A stretch of 12,344 bases of DNA from CAZUDI01 sp964618975 (GCA_964618975.1 CAZUDI010000080.1:1-12344), one strand, 5' to 3'. Positions 1-7,435 are shown, numbered from the stretch's first letter. Translations and numbers: made by a program. Notes: generated from the sequence alone by a model not told the origin.

Positions 1-5
1 CGCAT
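1..5 (-). CDS. Start of an unidentified gene running off the left edge
   Basis: Only the start codon (ATG at 5..3) and two further bases are inside the window, so the product cannot be named. The start is supported by a strong Shine-Dalgarno sequence, GAGGAGG on the minus strand at 20..14, eight bases before the ATG, and by a sigma-70-like promoter just upstream (64..37). The gene is co-directional with the decarboxylase but has its own promoter about 250 bases after the end of the upstream coding frame. It is therefore probably a separate transcription unit. Confidence 0.5.
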
Positions 6-36
6 TGCTTGTTCCTCCTCACAGAATCAATCTCTT

Positions 37-64
37 AGTATACCTATTATTACCAATGGATCAA
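37..64 (-). promoter_or_regulatory. Sigma-70-like promoter for the left-edge gene
   Basis: On the minus strand a TTGATC -35 element (64..59) and a TATACT -10 element (42..37) are separated by 16 bases. They lie in an AT-rich stretch that contrasts with the GC-rich surroundings. Transcription would begin near position 30, leaving a leader of about 25 bases that contains the GAGGAGG ribosome binding site. The -10 matches consensus at five of six positions and the -35 at four of six. Confidence 0.5.
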
Positions 65-310
65 ATAGTTTTTTCTTGGCCTTGCATTTGGCAACCTTCA
101 AAAACCATGCTGCCCTCCGGAGCAGGCGGTGCCCCCCCCTCGAAGCCGGCGGCATGTGTGCGAACAAGAGTGAATCCCGGGCATGAACCCGGGGGCGCGA
201 GGGGGGCGAGCCAACCGCCTGTAAGCCTTCGTCCGCGATTCGTGTTCAGACGGTGGTCGCATGCTCATCGGCACGCTCCCGCACCGGGAGTCACCCCCTT
301 TTAGAAAACA
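65..310. other. Intergenic stretch with no gene recognised
   Basis: I see no convincing coding frame here. The stretch contains a C8 run (132-139), a CCCGGG pair spaced by six bases (176-181 and 188-193) that could fold into a short hairpin, and a CTGCTC/GGGCAG minus-strand hairpin near 110-125. The last is followed eight or so bases later by a T5 run. It could be a weak terminator for transcripts arriving from the decarboxylase, but the stem-to-T distance is too long for a confident call. Confidence 0.3.
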
Positions 311-427
311 TCAACGGACAGTTTCCCTGCAGCGTTTGACGGCCCTGAACCGGGCCTCCAGGTTCATCAGGCAGGCGGCCTCGGTCATATCTTTGCCGTC
401 GCGGATGTGCGCCATGACCGCCGCCAT
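311..427 (-). CDS. Short coding-like frame after the decarboxylase, 38 aa
   Basis: This frame is open, ends with TGA at 313..311, and lies in the -1 frame relative to the decarboxylase that stops at 484. Its codons end overwhelmingly in G or C, as in the real genes here, and the peptide looks protein-like, with a stretch reading AACLMNLEARFRAVKRC. The start chosen is the ATG at 427..425, preceded by AGGAGGAG nine bases upstream. A second ATG at 448 would add seven residues (45 aa) but has a weaker ribosome binding site. The open frame continues upstream past the decarboxylase stop without a Met, so the segment could instead be a former C-terminal extension of the decarboxylase disconnected by a frameshift, or a translationally linked small protein. 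I do not recognise the family. Confidence 0.4.
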   Translation of the reverse strand: MAAVMAHIRDGKDMTEAACLMNLEARFRAVKRCRETVR

Positions 428-483
428 AACCCCGTGCTCCTCCTGCATGCAGGTCTCGACGAGGCGCAGAAAGGACGCGCCTC

Positions 484-2082
484 TCAGAGCTCCTCGATGC
501 TCTGCACGATCTGGTCGATCACCTCGGGGCCGGTGCGGGGGTTGAAAAACACGGCCTTCCAGGCCGGCAGGGCGATGCCATGGGGGAAGTAGCCCATGGA
601 GGTGGTGAAGCTCAGCCGGGCGTCGATGGCCGGATCCAGGCTATATTTACGCTTCTCGAAGAGCCGCTGCACCTCGTAGAAGTAACGGTTGATGCTGCGC
701 TCCTCCATCAAACCGGCGGAGATCTCGTCATAGATATGCTTGGCGTCGCGCCCCTTGGGCAGCACCCACCACAGGGCGCTCGGACCCGGGCAGCCGATAT
801 TGAGCACCTTGCAGTATTCGAGCTCCTCGATGCGCCGGCGCGCATAGAGCGTCAGCTCCAGGGCGTGGGCCACGAGCATCTGGTAGCCCTCCAGCCCGAT
901 GCTGTTCAGGGAGGCCAGGACCGCATAGGGGCCGATGGCCGGGCGCGAACACACCAGGGTGAAGAGCGCCGGGTCGTGGCGGTAGTCCGCCTCGGAGAAG
1001 TAGGGCACCTGCTCCTTCGAACGCAGCAGATGGGTGAGGTCGTCGCGCCGGGCGACGATGAAGGCGCTGGCCGGATAGTGCCCCCAGCCCATCTTGTGAA
1101 AATCGATGGTGACCGAATCGGCATACTGCATGCCCATGGATTTCTGCCGAATCTCTTCGATGGTTGCGAGCAGTTCCGGCGAGTATGCGTGGGGGTTGGT
1201 GAGGGTGTCGTACTCGTTGAAGAGGCACAGCGACCAGCCGGCGGCGGCGTCCACGTGCAGCTGCGGGGCGCAGACCCCGAAGCGGGCGGCCTGAACATCG
1301 ATCACGGCGCGGATGGCGCCGATGTCGTCGATGCCGAAGGCATCCGTGCTGCCGAAGGTGGCGATCACGAAGGCCACCTGCGTGCCTTCCTGGTAGAGCC
1401 GCTGCAGGGTGGTCTCGAAGGCCTCGATATCCATGCTGCAGGCCGCCGTGGTGGGGATGCTGATCAGGTTGTCGGTACCCATCCCCAGCCAGCCGGCCAG
1501 GGTCGCATTCGAGTAGTGGGCCGCCTGCGAGACCAGGCCCACGACCCGCTTATCGCCGATTCCCGTCTTCATGGTGCCGGGCAGCACCTTTTCGATCCCG
1601 ATCTTGCCGCCGTAGAGGTTGGAAATCGTGCCGCCCATGGTGAAGACGCCCCAGGGCTCCCCGGTGTGGTAGAAGACCAGGTTGGCCAGCGCGGTGATGG
1701 CCTTGAGTTCGAGCTCGTTGGAGCGCTGGCTGTAGGTGTCCACGCACAGGTTGGGGTTCTTCAGCAGGCAGGCAATGGAACCGATCAGCGAGGCGTAGCT
1801 GGCCGGCCCCTTGACGTTCTCGAGGTGCAGGTGCGAACTCCAGTCGTCGGTGCCCCAGAAGAAGGGAAAGATCGCGTCGCGGGCATCCCTGAGGTTGCCG
1901 GGGATGGTGTTGATCTCGGGGTTGGACTGGGCGGTGGCGTAGTTGCGCGACATGATTTCGCGCACCGGGATACTGTCTTCGGCCTCGAGGGTATAGAGCA
2001 GCTCGCCCAGGATCTCGAGCATCTCCTCCCGATGGCAGACGAAAAAGCGTTCGATCACGTCCTCACGTCCCGGCCTGTCCAT
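484..2082 (-). CDS. PLP-dependent group II amino-acid decarboxylase
   Basis: A 532-residue cytosolic fold-type I PLP enzyme of the glutamate/aromatic/diaminobutyrate decarboxylase superfamily, expected to remove the alpha-carboxylate of an amino acid. Visible landmarks: a phosphate-binding Gly/Thr-rich loop TMGGTISN near residues 148-155; the ring-stacking His in SQAAHYS (residue 189); the Asp that contacts the pyridine nitrogen in HVDAAAGW (residue 278); and the Schiff-base Lys in DFHKMGWG (residue 330). All key residues are present, so the enzyme should be active. The substrate is unassigned: glutamate, aspartate (PanP-type beta-alanine formation), tyrosine or diaminobutyrate are all possible. 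The start chosen is ATG at 2082, five bases after GGGGAGG; a GTG two codons upstream would overlap that site. The gene follows fliD on the same strand after a 540-base gap, so cotranscription is doubtful. It has no evident flagellar role. Confidence 0.88.
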   Translation of the reverse strand: MDRPGREDVIERFFVCHREEMLEILGELLYTLEAEDSIPVREIMSRNYATAQSNPEINTIPGNLRDARDAIFPFFWGTDDWSSHLHLENVKGPASYASLIGSIACLLKNPNLCVDTYSQRSNELELKAITALANLVFYHTGEPWGVFTMGGTISNLYGGKIGIEKVLPGTMKTGIGDKRVVGLVSQAAHYSNATLAGWLGMGTDNLISIPTTAACSMDIEAFETTLQRLYQEGTQVAFVIATFGSTDAFGIDDIGAIRAVIDVQAARFGVCAPQLHVDAAAGWSLCLFNEYDTLTNPHAYSPELLATIEEIRQKSMGMQYADSVTIDFHKMGWGHYPASAFIVARRDDLTHLLRSKEQVPYFSEADYRHDPALFTLVCSRPAIGPYAVLASLNSIGLEGYQMLVAHALELTLYARRRIEELEYCKVLNIGCPGPSALWWVLPKGRDAKHIYDEISAGLMEERSINRYFYEVQRLFEKRKYSLDPAIDARLSFTTSMGYFPHGIALPAWKAVFFNPRTGPEVIDQIVQSIEEL

Positions 2083-2628
2083 ACACACCTCCCCGCCGGT
2101 GGCTCCTCCGACCTGGAAGCCTTCCCCGACGACTCATTCTGGCCTTCACCCCTGCCTTGAGGTGAACATCCCCACCCACTTAGTGAATCACTCTACCTCA
2201 GAAGCCTGCGCAAAATCAATTCCGCCGCGCAAAGGACAGGGCAAAGGGGGCTTCATGACATCGCCGGCCATGGCGCTTGCTGCGGGAAGGGTGGCCCTCT
2301 CGAGCATGCATCCCATGCATCAGGGGCATACCGCAAACCTCCCGGAATACGTCCCGGAACGACCACAGGGAGGTCACGCTGCCTGTGCCAGTCAGGTCGA
2401 CTGAGAAAATGCGGACACTGGGGAGGCAGACAACCGCAGCGCCTGAGGCCGGGCATCCTTCAGCCGCCGGAAGGCGTCACACCAGTTTAACCCATCGACA
2501 GGCACTCCCGGGCAGGCCTGAAATCCCTCCCTGCCGCCGCTGGCGGCGGGGAATGAGCCCTGGAGCGATAAAGAATGCGCGGCCCCGGAGAACCCGGACA
2601 GGAATATGTTCGCCCTATCGGGGACGCA
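2083..2628. other. 540-base gap between fliD and the decarboxylase, no gene recognised
   Basis: None of the six frames yields a recognisable or codon-biased protein. The frames that are open read as Pro/Arg/Ser-rich shadow peptides. No fliS-like frame is present, although fliS commonly follows fliD. Visible structure: a GC-rich hairpin about 80 bases past the fliD stop (GCCGCC/GGCGGC, 2533-2547) without a T tract; an ATGCAT-CCC-ATGCAT direct repeat (about 2306-2320); and a possible promoter with palindrome near 2182-2219. A Rho-independent terminator for fliD is not evident. Confidence 0.4.
2182..2219 (-). promoter_or_regulatory. Tentative promoter with palindrome for the decarboxylase
   Basis: On the minus strand TTGATT (2219..2214) and TAGAGT (2195..2190) are spaced by 18 bases, each matching the sigma-70 consensus at four of six positions. 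A perfect 11-base palindrome, AGTGA-A-TCACT (2182-2192), overlaps the 3' half of the -10 and the bases after it, where an operator could sit. Both elements are short enough to arise by chance, so this is a weak call. It is the best candidate in the 540-base gap. Confidence 0.22.
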
Positions 2629-5600
2629 TCATGAACCAAACAGCGAGGTGATCCATGACTGCTGGTTCTGCATCTGTGTAATGAGCTGTTCCATGACAAT
2701 GAACTGATTCACGAGGATTTCCTGCTTGCGTGTGATGCGGTCCTCGGCGGCCTCGATCTGATCGTCGATGCGGTTGATCTGGTTCTGCAGGCTCGTCTCC
2801 TTGTCCGCCACGTAACCCTCGTAGGGATCGGTCATATAGAAGAGGGCCCGATCCATCTTCTCGCCGATGCCGGTGATGAACTCGAAGTCGAAGGTCCCCG
2901 TGGCGGTACCGGTATAACTGATCGCCAGGCCTTCCACGTCCTGGTCGTCGTCACCGGTGAGCATGCGCCCCTTGCCGGTCATGGTCATCCAGGTGCTGGA
3001 GCCCTCCGTGCGGATCTGCCCGGCCACGTCCTGGCCGCTGTAGGTGCCGTCGGTGATCCCGAGATTGCCGCCGGTCACAGCGATGCTCAAGTCATACGCG
3101 CCGTAATCGTCATTGGAGATCTTGAGCTGGCCGCCGTCGTTTGTGGCCGTGACATCCATGGAATAGCGTCCGGCCTGGGATCCGTCGGCCCCGGTCGTAT
3201 CCACGTCGATATCCCCGAAATCGAGGTTCTTGATAGCAGCCACACTCAGGGTCAGGCTCGAGTCGCCGGTGGTGTTATCCTGAATGGCGATGCGGCCCTG
3301 GCTGTCAATGTAGGCGTTGTAGCCGCTGCCGAAGGCATCCTCGATCTCGCTCAAGAGATCGCCGACAGTCTCGCTCCCGGAATCGCTGATGGTAAACGAC
3401 CCGCTGACCGTGCCCCCGCTCCGGCCGGTGCCCGTGAAGCTGATGGTGTCGCCGTCGGCCAGCCCGGCCGAGATGCCGCCGGCGTCATAGAGGCCTCCGA
3501 GCACGGTGTCGCTGTCGATGGCACTGGTCTGCGTAGCATCGGCGTAGTAGCTGTTGGCCCCCACCCGGATCTCCTGGGTTTCCTGGGAAAGCTCGGAGTT
3601 GATGGCATTGACGATGGAGGTGATGTTCCAGCCCGCGCTCAGGCTGATGGTGGCCTCCCGGCCGCCGTCATCGGTGACGGTGAATGTGGTATCGCCGCTG
3701 AGGGTTCCGGAGAACCCGACACCGGTAGTGCTGGCCTGCGTGGCCGCCTGCGTGATCTCCACCTCGTAGGATCCGGCCGCGGTCTCTGTCTGTGAATTGA
3801 TGTAGGTCAGGTCGCTGTTGGTACTGCTGCCCTGGGCCACAAAAAGGTTGACCACATCCTGAAAGTTGGAGCGCAGGGTGGAGTCCAGGGTGGCGTCGTC
3901 GATGGAGAGCAGCCCCTCTCTGTCGATATTGATGCCGATGAGGCTCAGGTGGTCGAGGCTGGAATCCACCCCCTCAACCCCCGAAAGAATCAAGCCGCGA
4001 ATCTCACTCTTGATGCTCAATAGCGAGCTGTCGCCGAACAGGGGCTCGGTTTCCACCTCTTCGTCATCACTTGCTGTGTAGTCGAACTGTGCATTGACGA
4101 ACTCGATCACCTCGTTATAGGCATTCACGAAATCCTGGATCATGGACTTGATCTCGCCATAGTCCAGGTCGATGTTCAGGGTTATCTCGGCGCCCTCGTC
4201 GGCGGCCAGCAGGTTGAGGGTCACGCCCGCGATCACATCGTCAATGGTGTTGGTCTCACTCGTGATGGCCACCCCGTCCACGCTGATCTGGGCGTCCTGG
4301 CCGGCGACGATCTCGCGATTGCGAATGGTCCCGGAGGTGAAGGCCCCGAAGTCCAGGGTGGAGTTTCCGTCGCCGAGCGTGGCGCTCAGGGTCAGCGCCA
4401 GGCTCGATTCGCCGGCCTGGTTGTCCTCCACCACGATGGCCCCTTCGCCATCCACATAGGCATTGACATCCCCGCCGTAGGCCGTCTCGATGGCGGCGAG
4501 CAGGTCACCCACCGTGGAGGTCTCGGTGATGGTGAAACTGACAGGCCCCACACCGCCCCCGGCGTGATCGTTCCCGGAGATGCTGATCGCATCCCCTGAG
4601 GTCCAGGTGTTGTAGCCGTCGATGTCGGCAAAGAGGGTATCGGCCGTGATGGTCTGGCCATTGGCGGTGTTTTGCGCCCCCCCGGTCACCCCGCTGACGG
4701 CGGAATGTCCCTGGGCCAGGATACCCAGGGTCTGCAGGATGTTGTCGGTGTCTGCGAAGCTCTGGGTACCGTCGATCTGCAGGGTATAGGTGGTGGTGTC
4801 GCCACTCGTGTCGGACACAACGGAGGCGCTCACGCCTGCGGTCTGCAAGTTAGCGTTATTGTTTATCTTATCCCGAATCGTCTGCAGGGAGTCGCTGGAG
4901 AGGTCGATGGCGATACTCTCGCCGGCAATGTTGACATTCCCGGAGGCCCCCGACGTCAGCCCCAGGAGGGTCGCGATATTCTCGGTCGAATTCGTATAGG
5001 CCGCCGACCGGGCCCCGCCGGTGATGGCATTTCGGAGACTCACCGTGGTGTCGGCGAGCCCGAGATCGCTCAGCAGATTCGCGGACGAGGCATTGGCGAT
5101 CGCGATGCCGTCCTCGCCGGTGTTGTTGGAGGTCAGGGTAAGGCGGTACTCCCCGTTGGTGGTATTGAGGATCGAGGCCGTGACACCGGAGGCCTCCTCG
5201 CCCGCATTGAGGGCGTTGATCTTTGACTGGATGTCGCTCAGGCTGTCGGTGGTCGCGATGCTGGCCACGCTGCCGTTGATCAGAAGGTCGCCGCTGAGTC
5301 CGAGGGCCTCGTCGGTCGCGTCGAAAACCCGGGACCCCAGTTTCTGGGCCTTGGCCAACTGGTCGATCTGAATGGTGTAGCTGCCCTGCGAGGCGGTCGA
5401 GCCCACCGCAAAGCTCAAGAGATCCTCAACGTCGTTGCTGGTGCCGGTGATGCTCGAAGACGAGGTATATGCCTGGAAATCTTCGAATTCGCTGAGGGAG
5501 GCCGCCGCGGTCTTGAAGGAGAGCAGCATGGTGTTGACCTCTTCCCAGGCGCTCTGTTTCTCACTGATCGCGGTCTGTTTCTCTTCCAGGAGCGTGACCT

Positions 5601-5682
5601 TCTGGCTCTCGGCGGAGACCAGCGACTCGATCATGCTCGACCAGTCCAAACCCGACGATAATCCGGAGATGTAGTTCGCCAT
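2629..5682 (-). CDS. fliD: Flagellar filament cap protein FliD (HAP2), unusually long
   Basis: FliD forms the cap at the filament tip and folds exported flagellin into place. The protein is 1017 residues, roughly twice the common 450-650. The N-terminal leg is clear (MANYISGLSSGLDWSSMIESLV, FliD_N). Head-type Flagellin_IN-like repeats follow at about 100-320, then a first head module at 362-434. The FliD_C leg begins near 461 (AQISVDGV..., IKSMIQDFVNAYNEVIEFVN) and is interrupted at about 622-939 by a second head-like block carrying a copy of the same module (742-815). The terminal coiled coil is typical (EGYVADKETSLQNQINRIDD to the C-terminus). The start is ATG 5682, six bases after an AAGGGGG ribosome binding site; an upstream in-frame start at 5709 lacks the MANYISGL context. 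A consensus sigma-28 promoter lies just upstream. Export through the flagellar system is expected, and no Sec signal is seen. Confidence 0.95.
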   Translation of the reverse strand: MANYISGLSSGLDWSSMIESLVSAESQKVTLLEEKQTAISEKQSAWEEVNTMLLSFKTAAASLSEFEDFQAYTSSSSITGTSNDVEDLLSFAVGSTASQGSYTIQIDQLAKAQKLGSRVFDATDEALGLSGDLLINGSVASIATTDSLSDIQSKINALNAGEEASGVTASILNTTNGEYRLTLTSNNTGEDGIAIANASSANLLSDLGLADTTVSLRNAITGGARSAAYTNSTENIATLLGLTSGASGNVNIAGESIAIDLSSDSLQTIRDKINNNANLQTAGVSASVVSDTSGDTTTYTLQIDGTQSFADTDNILQTLGILAQGHSAVSGVTGGAQNTANGQTITADTLFADIDGYNTWTSGDAISISGNDHAGGGVGPVSFTITETSTVGDLLAAIETAYGGDVNAYVDGEGAIVVEDNQAGESSLALTLSATLGDGNSTLDFGAFTSGTIRNREIVAGQDAQISVDGVAITSETNTIDDVIAGVTLNLLAADEGAEITLNIDLDYGEIKSMIQDFVNAYNEVIEFVNAQFDYTASDDEEVETEPLFGDSSLLSIKSEIRGLILSGVEGVDSSLDHLSLIGINIDREGLLSIDDATLDSTLRSNFQDVVNLFVAQGSSTNSDLTYINSQTETAAGSYEVEITQAATQASTTGVGFSGTLSGDTTFTVTDDGGREATISLSAGWNITSIVNAINSELSQETQEIRVGANSYYADATQTSAIDSDTVLGGLYDAGGISAGLADGDTISFTGTGRSGGTVSGSFTISDSGSETVGDLLSEIEDAFGSGYNAYIDSQGRIAIQDNTTGDSSLTLSVAAIKNLDFGDIDVDTTGADGSQAGRYSMDVTATNDGGQLKISNDDYGAYDLSIAVTGGNLGITDGTYSGQDVAGQIRTEGSSTWMTMTGKGRMLTGDDDQDVEGLAISYTGTATGTFDFEFITGIGEKMDRALFYMTDPYEGYVADKETSLQNQINRIDDQIEAAEDRITRKQEILVNQFIVMEQLITQMQNQQSWITSLFGS
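3238..3459 (-). repeat. FliD head module, copy B
   Basis: Encodes FliD residues about 742-815. It shares an ordered set of motifs with copy A: GD.ISI/F, SFTI, TVGDLL, NAY(V/I)D..G.I, DN..G.SSL.L. The copies are diverged at the DNA level, pointing to an old internal duplication rather than a recent slippage event. Confidence 0.75.
4381..4599 (-). repeat. FliD head module, copy A
   Basis: Encodes FliD residues about 362-434, just before the FliD_C leg segment. It is the partner of copy B (3238-3459). The two copies sit on opposite sides of the first C-terminal leg segment, so the protein has two successive head-like blocks. Confidence 0.75.
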
Positions 5683-5724
5683 TCGTTCCCCCTTGCCGTT
5701 AAAAAGCACAGCTGTTGCTGCGGC

Positions 5725-5752
5725 TTATCGGCAAGTCATGCGCATTTATTTA
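5725..5752 (-). promoter_or_regulatory. Sigma-28 (FliA) promoter before fliD
   Basis: On the minus strand an exact sigma-28 -10 element, GCCGATAA (5732..5725), is preceded by TAAA (5752..5749) with a 16-base spacer; 15 is the usual spacing. Transcription would start near 5718, giving a leader of about 36 bases before the fliD ATG. The site falls in the 75-base flaG-fliD gap, where a late flagellar promoter is expected, so fliD can probably be expressed independently of fliC-flaG. Confidence 0.72.
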
Positions 5753-5757
5753 CACCC

Positions 5758-6183
5758 TCACACGACCTCTTCCACCAGATGCCCGGCTATCTCGTCAAAG
5801 CGTTCGCGCATGCGCACGAGCTCTTCGGGCGGGATCTGCTTGATCACCTCGCCGGAATCCTTGTCGACCACCTTGACCACGACCTCACTGGATTGATCGT
5901 CGATCTGAAAACGGATGGCATAATTAAGATTTTCGAACTCCTGGTTGGCTTCTTCCAGCACCTGCTCAAAAGATTGGCCGCGCTCCTCTTCCTCCTTGAG
6001 GGGCAGGGATCGTTCGTTGGGAAGGGGTTCTCGCGTAGCAGCAGTTTCATTTCCCGGGACAGATGCGCGCTCGCCCAGGGATTGCCCCCTGACCGGCTGC
6101 GCACTGGGGGCGGACATGGGATAACCCTCCCGCTCCGGCCGGGCCGCTTCTGGCGGCATCATATTCATACTGGCTACTTTCAT
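5758..6183 (-). CDS. flaG: FlaG family flagellar protein
   Basis: A 141-residue protein with the FlaG domain in its C-terminal half (residues about 68-138). The signature is a beta-rich core, IRFQIDD and VVVKVVDKDSGEVIKQIPPEE, ending in a charged helix (ELVRMRERFDEIAGHLVEE). Residues 1-67 are low-complexity, rich in Pro, Glu, Ser and Ala, and probably disordered. In other bacteria FlaG affects filament length or adhesion; its mechanism is poorly defined. It sits between fliC and fliD, the usual order. The start is ATG 6183, with GAGGGG about ten bases and AAGG four bases upstream; Met codons at residues 6, 8 and 9 are alternatives. A long stem-loop lies in its immediate 5' flank, so expression may be set partly by readthrough or processing of the fliC transcript. 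Confidence 0.9.
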   Translation of the reverse strand: MKVASMNMMPPEAARPEREGYPMSAPSAQPVRGQSLGERASVPGNETAATREPLPNERSLPLKEEEERGQSFEQVLEEANQEFENLNYAIRFQIDDQSSEVVVKVVDKDSGEVIKQIPPEELVRMRERFDEIAGHLVEEVV

Positions 6184-6205
6184 GGCCTTATCCCCTCAGA
6201 CGGTC

Positions 6206-6248
6206 CGGTTTTGCGGGGGGGGGTCTTCCCCCCCCCCCCGCAAAACCG
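6206..6248 (-). terminator. Perfect 18-bp G/C-tract stem-loop between fliC and flaG
   Basis: CGGTTTTGC followed by G9 (6206-6223) pairs perfectly with C9 followed by GCAAAACCG (6231-6248), around a seven-base loop. It begins 19 bases after the fliC stop codon. On the minus strand no T tract follows, so it is not a textbook intrinsic terminator. A transcript 3'-end stabiliser, processing site or partial terminator that would raise flagellin mRNA over flaG is more likely. The homopolymer arms (G9, C12) are prone to slippage and sequencing error, so the exact lengths should be treated cautiously. Confidence 0.5.
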
Positions 6249-6267
6249 TCGCGCCTTAAGAGCTCGC

Positions 6268-7428
6268 TTAGAACAGGCTCAGCACATTCTGGCTGGCCAT
6301 ATTGGCCTGCGCCAGCATGGCCGTGCCGGCCTGCGCCAGGATCTGGTTCTTGGTGAAGCTCACCATCTCGGAAGCCATATCCACATCGCGGATGACCGAC
6401 TCGGAGGCCGAGAAGTTCTCGATGGACACCTGCAGGTTGGAATAGGTATAGTCCATGCGGTTAATGGCCGCACCCATGTCGCCGAGCACATCGTTGACCG
6501 TGTCGATGGCCGAGTCAATGGTGGTCAGGGCCGCCGATGCACCACTGCGGGTGGAAAGGTCGATATTGCTGATACCCAGGGCCGAGGCCTGCATGTCGCC
6601 CAGGTTGACGCCGATGGTGTCGGCCGCCAGGGAGTTGGAAGAACCGACCTGGAAGACGCCGCCGCAGGTGCCGGCGGTCACGGTGAAGGTGGCAGCATCA
6701 AGATCGTCGTCGGCAAACTGGGAGTCGAGATTGATCGAGACACCCAGCTTGTCGAAGTTGACGGTCTGGGCGCCGATCGTACCGCCCGAGGCCTTCAACT
6801 CGACGGTCTGACTTGAAACTTCAACACCGGTTCCGCTCGTGGTCAGGGTCAGGGTGTTGGCTGTGGCACTGGTAATGGTATAGATGGCCGCCTCGGCGCC
6901 ACCTACATTGATGCGCGAGGTAACATTGTCCTCGCCGGTGGCAGGAGCAGAGGCGCCCGCGCCTTCATTGGCGGCGAAGCCGGCCGAGGAGGAGATCTCG
7001 TTGCCGAAGGTGCCCTTGATCAGCGCCGTGCCCTGGTACTCGGTGTCGTTGACGATACGATCGACTTCGGCGAGCAGGGCCTCGAACTCGGACTGGATTT
7101 TGGAGCGGTCACTGGCGGCGTTGTCGGAGGCTGACTGGGTTGCCAGTTCCTTCATACGCTCGAGAATGCCCTCCACCTCGTTGGCGGCGCCTTCAGCCGT
7201 ACTGACCATGGCGCGGGCCTCGGTTACGTTGCGCGAGGCCACCGTCAGCGAGCGCGTGTTGGTGCGCAGCCGGTTGGCGATCGACAGGCCCGCGGCATCG
7301 TCCGAGGCATGGTTGATGCGATAACCGCTGGAGAGCTTCGCCATGTTGCTGCTCATCTTGCTATCGGTGCTGGAAAGCTGCCGGTGGGCGTTGAGTGCTG
7401 CGACGTTGGTATTAATACGAAGTGACAT
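6268..7428 (-). CDS. fliC: Flagellin, filament subunit
   Basis: A 386-residue exported filament protein. The N-terminal D0/D1 region is canonical: MSLRINTNVAALNAHRQL, then KLSSGYRINHASDDAAGLSIANRLR, and ILERMKELATQ, which keeps the Arg-x3-Leu-x2-Gln pattern of TLR5-recognised flagellins (R91, L95, Q98). The C-terminal D1/D0 is equally canonical (ENFSASESVIRDVDMASEMVSFTK to NVLSLF). The central domain (about 140-290) is short and Ser/Thr/Ala-rich, the usual location of O-glycans, and contains one cysteine at residue 255 (TCGGVFQVG), an unusual residue for flagellin. The start is ATG 7428, seven bases after AAGGAGG; the frame extends upstream to 7542 but without flagellin sequence. A sigma-28-like promoter, a long leader and GGA hairpins indicate late-class and possibly post-transcriptional control. 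Confidence 0.97.
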   Translation of the reverse strand: MSLRINTNVAALNAHRQLSSTDSKMSSNMAKLSSGYRINHASDDAAGLSIANRLRTNTRSLTVASRNVTEARAMVSTAEGAANEVEGILERMKELATQSASDNAASDRSKIQSEFEALLAEVDRIVNDTEYQGTALIKGTFGNEISSSAGFAANEGAGASAPATGEDNVTSRINVGGAEAAIYTITSATANTLTLTTSGTGVEVSSQTVELKASGGTIGAQTVNFDKLGVSINLDSQFADDDLDAATFTVTAGTCGGVFQVGSSNSLAADTIGVNLGDMQASALGISNIDLSTRSGASAALTTIDSAIDTVNDVLGDMGAAINRMDYTYSNLQVSIENFSASESVIRDVDMASEMVSFTKNQILAQAGTAMLAQANMASQNVLSLF

Positions 7429-7435
7429 GTTTGAA

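Noticed and set aside
580..2160. 526-residue open frame on the plus strand
   Set aside because: It is antisense to the decarboxylase, whose catalytic motifs are all present. The translation is rich in Gly, Val, His, Arg and Asp with no recognisable motif, as expected for the shadow of a GC-rich gene.
5779..6816. 345-residue plus-strand frame across flaG and fliC
   Set aside because: Antisense shadow spanning two well-supported genes; Gly/His/Asp-rich composition with no family resemblance.
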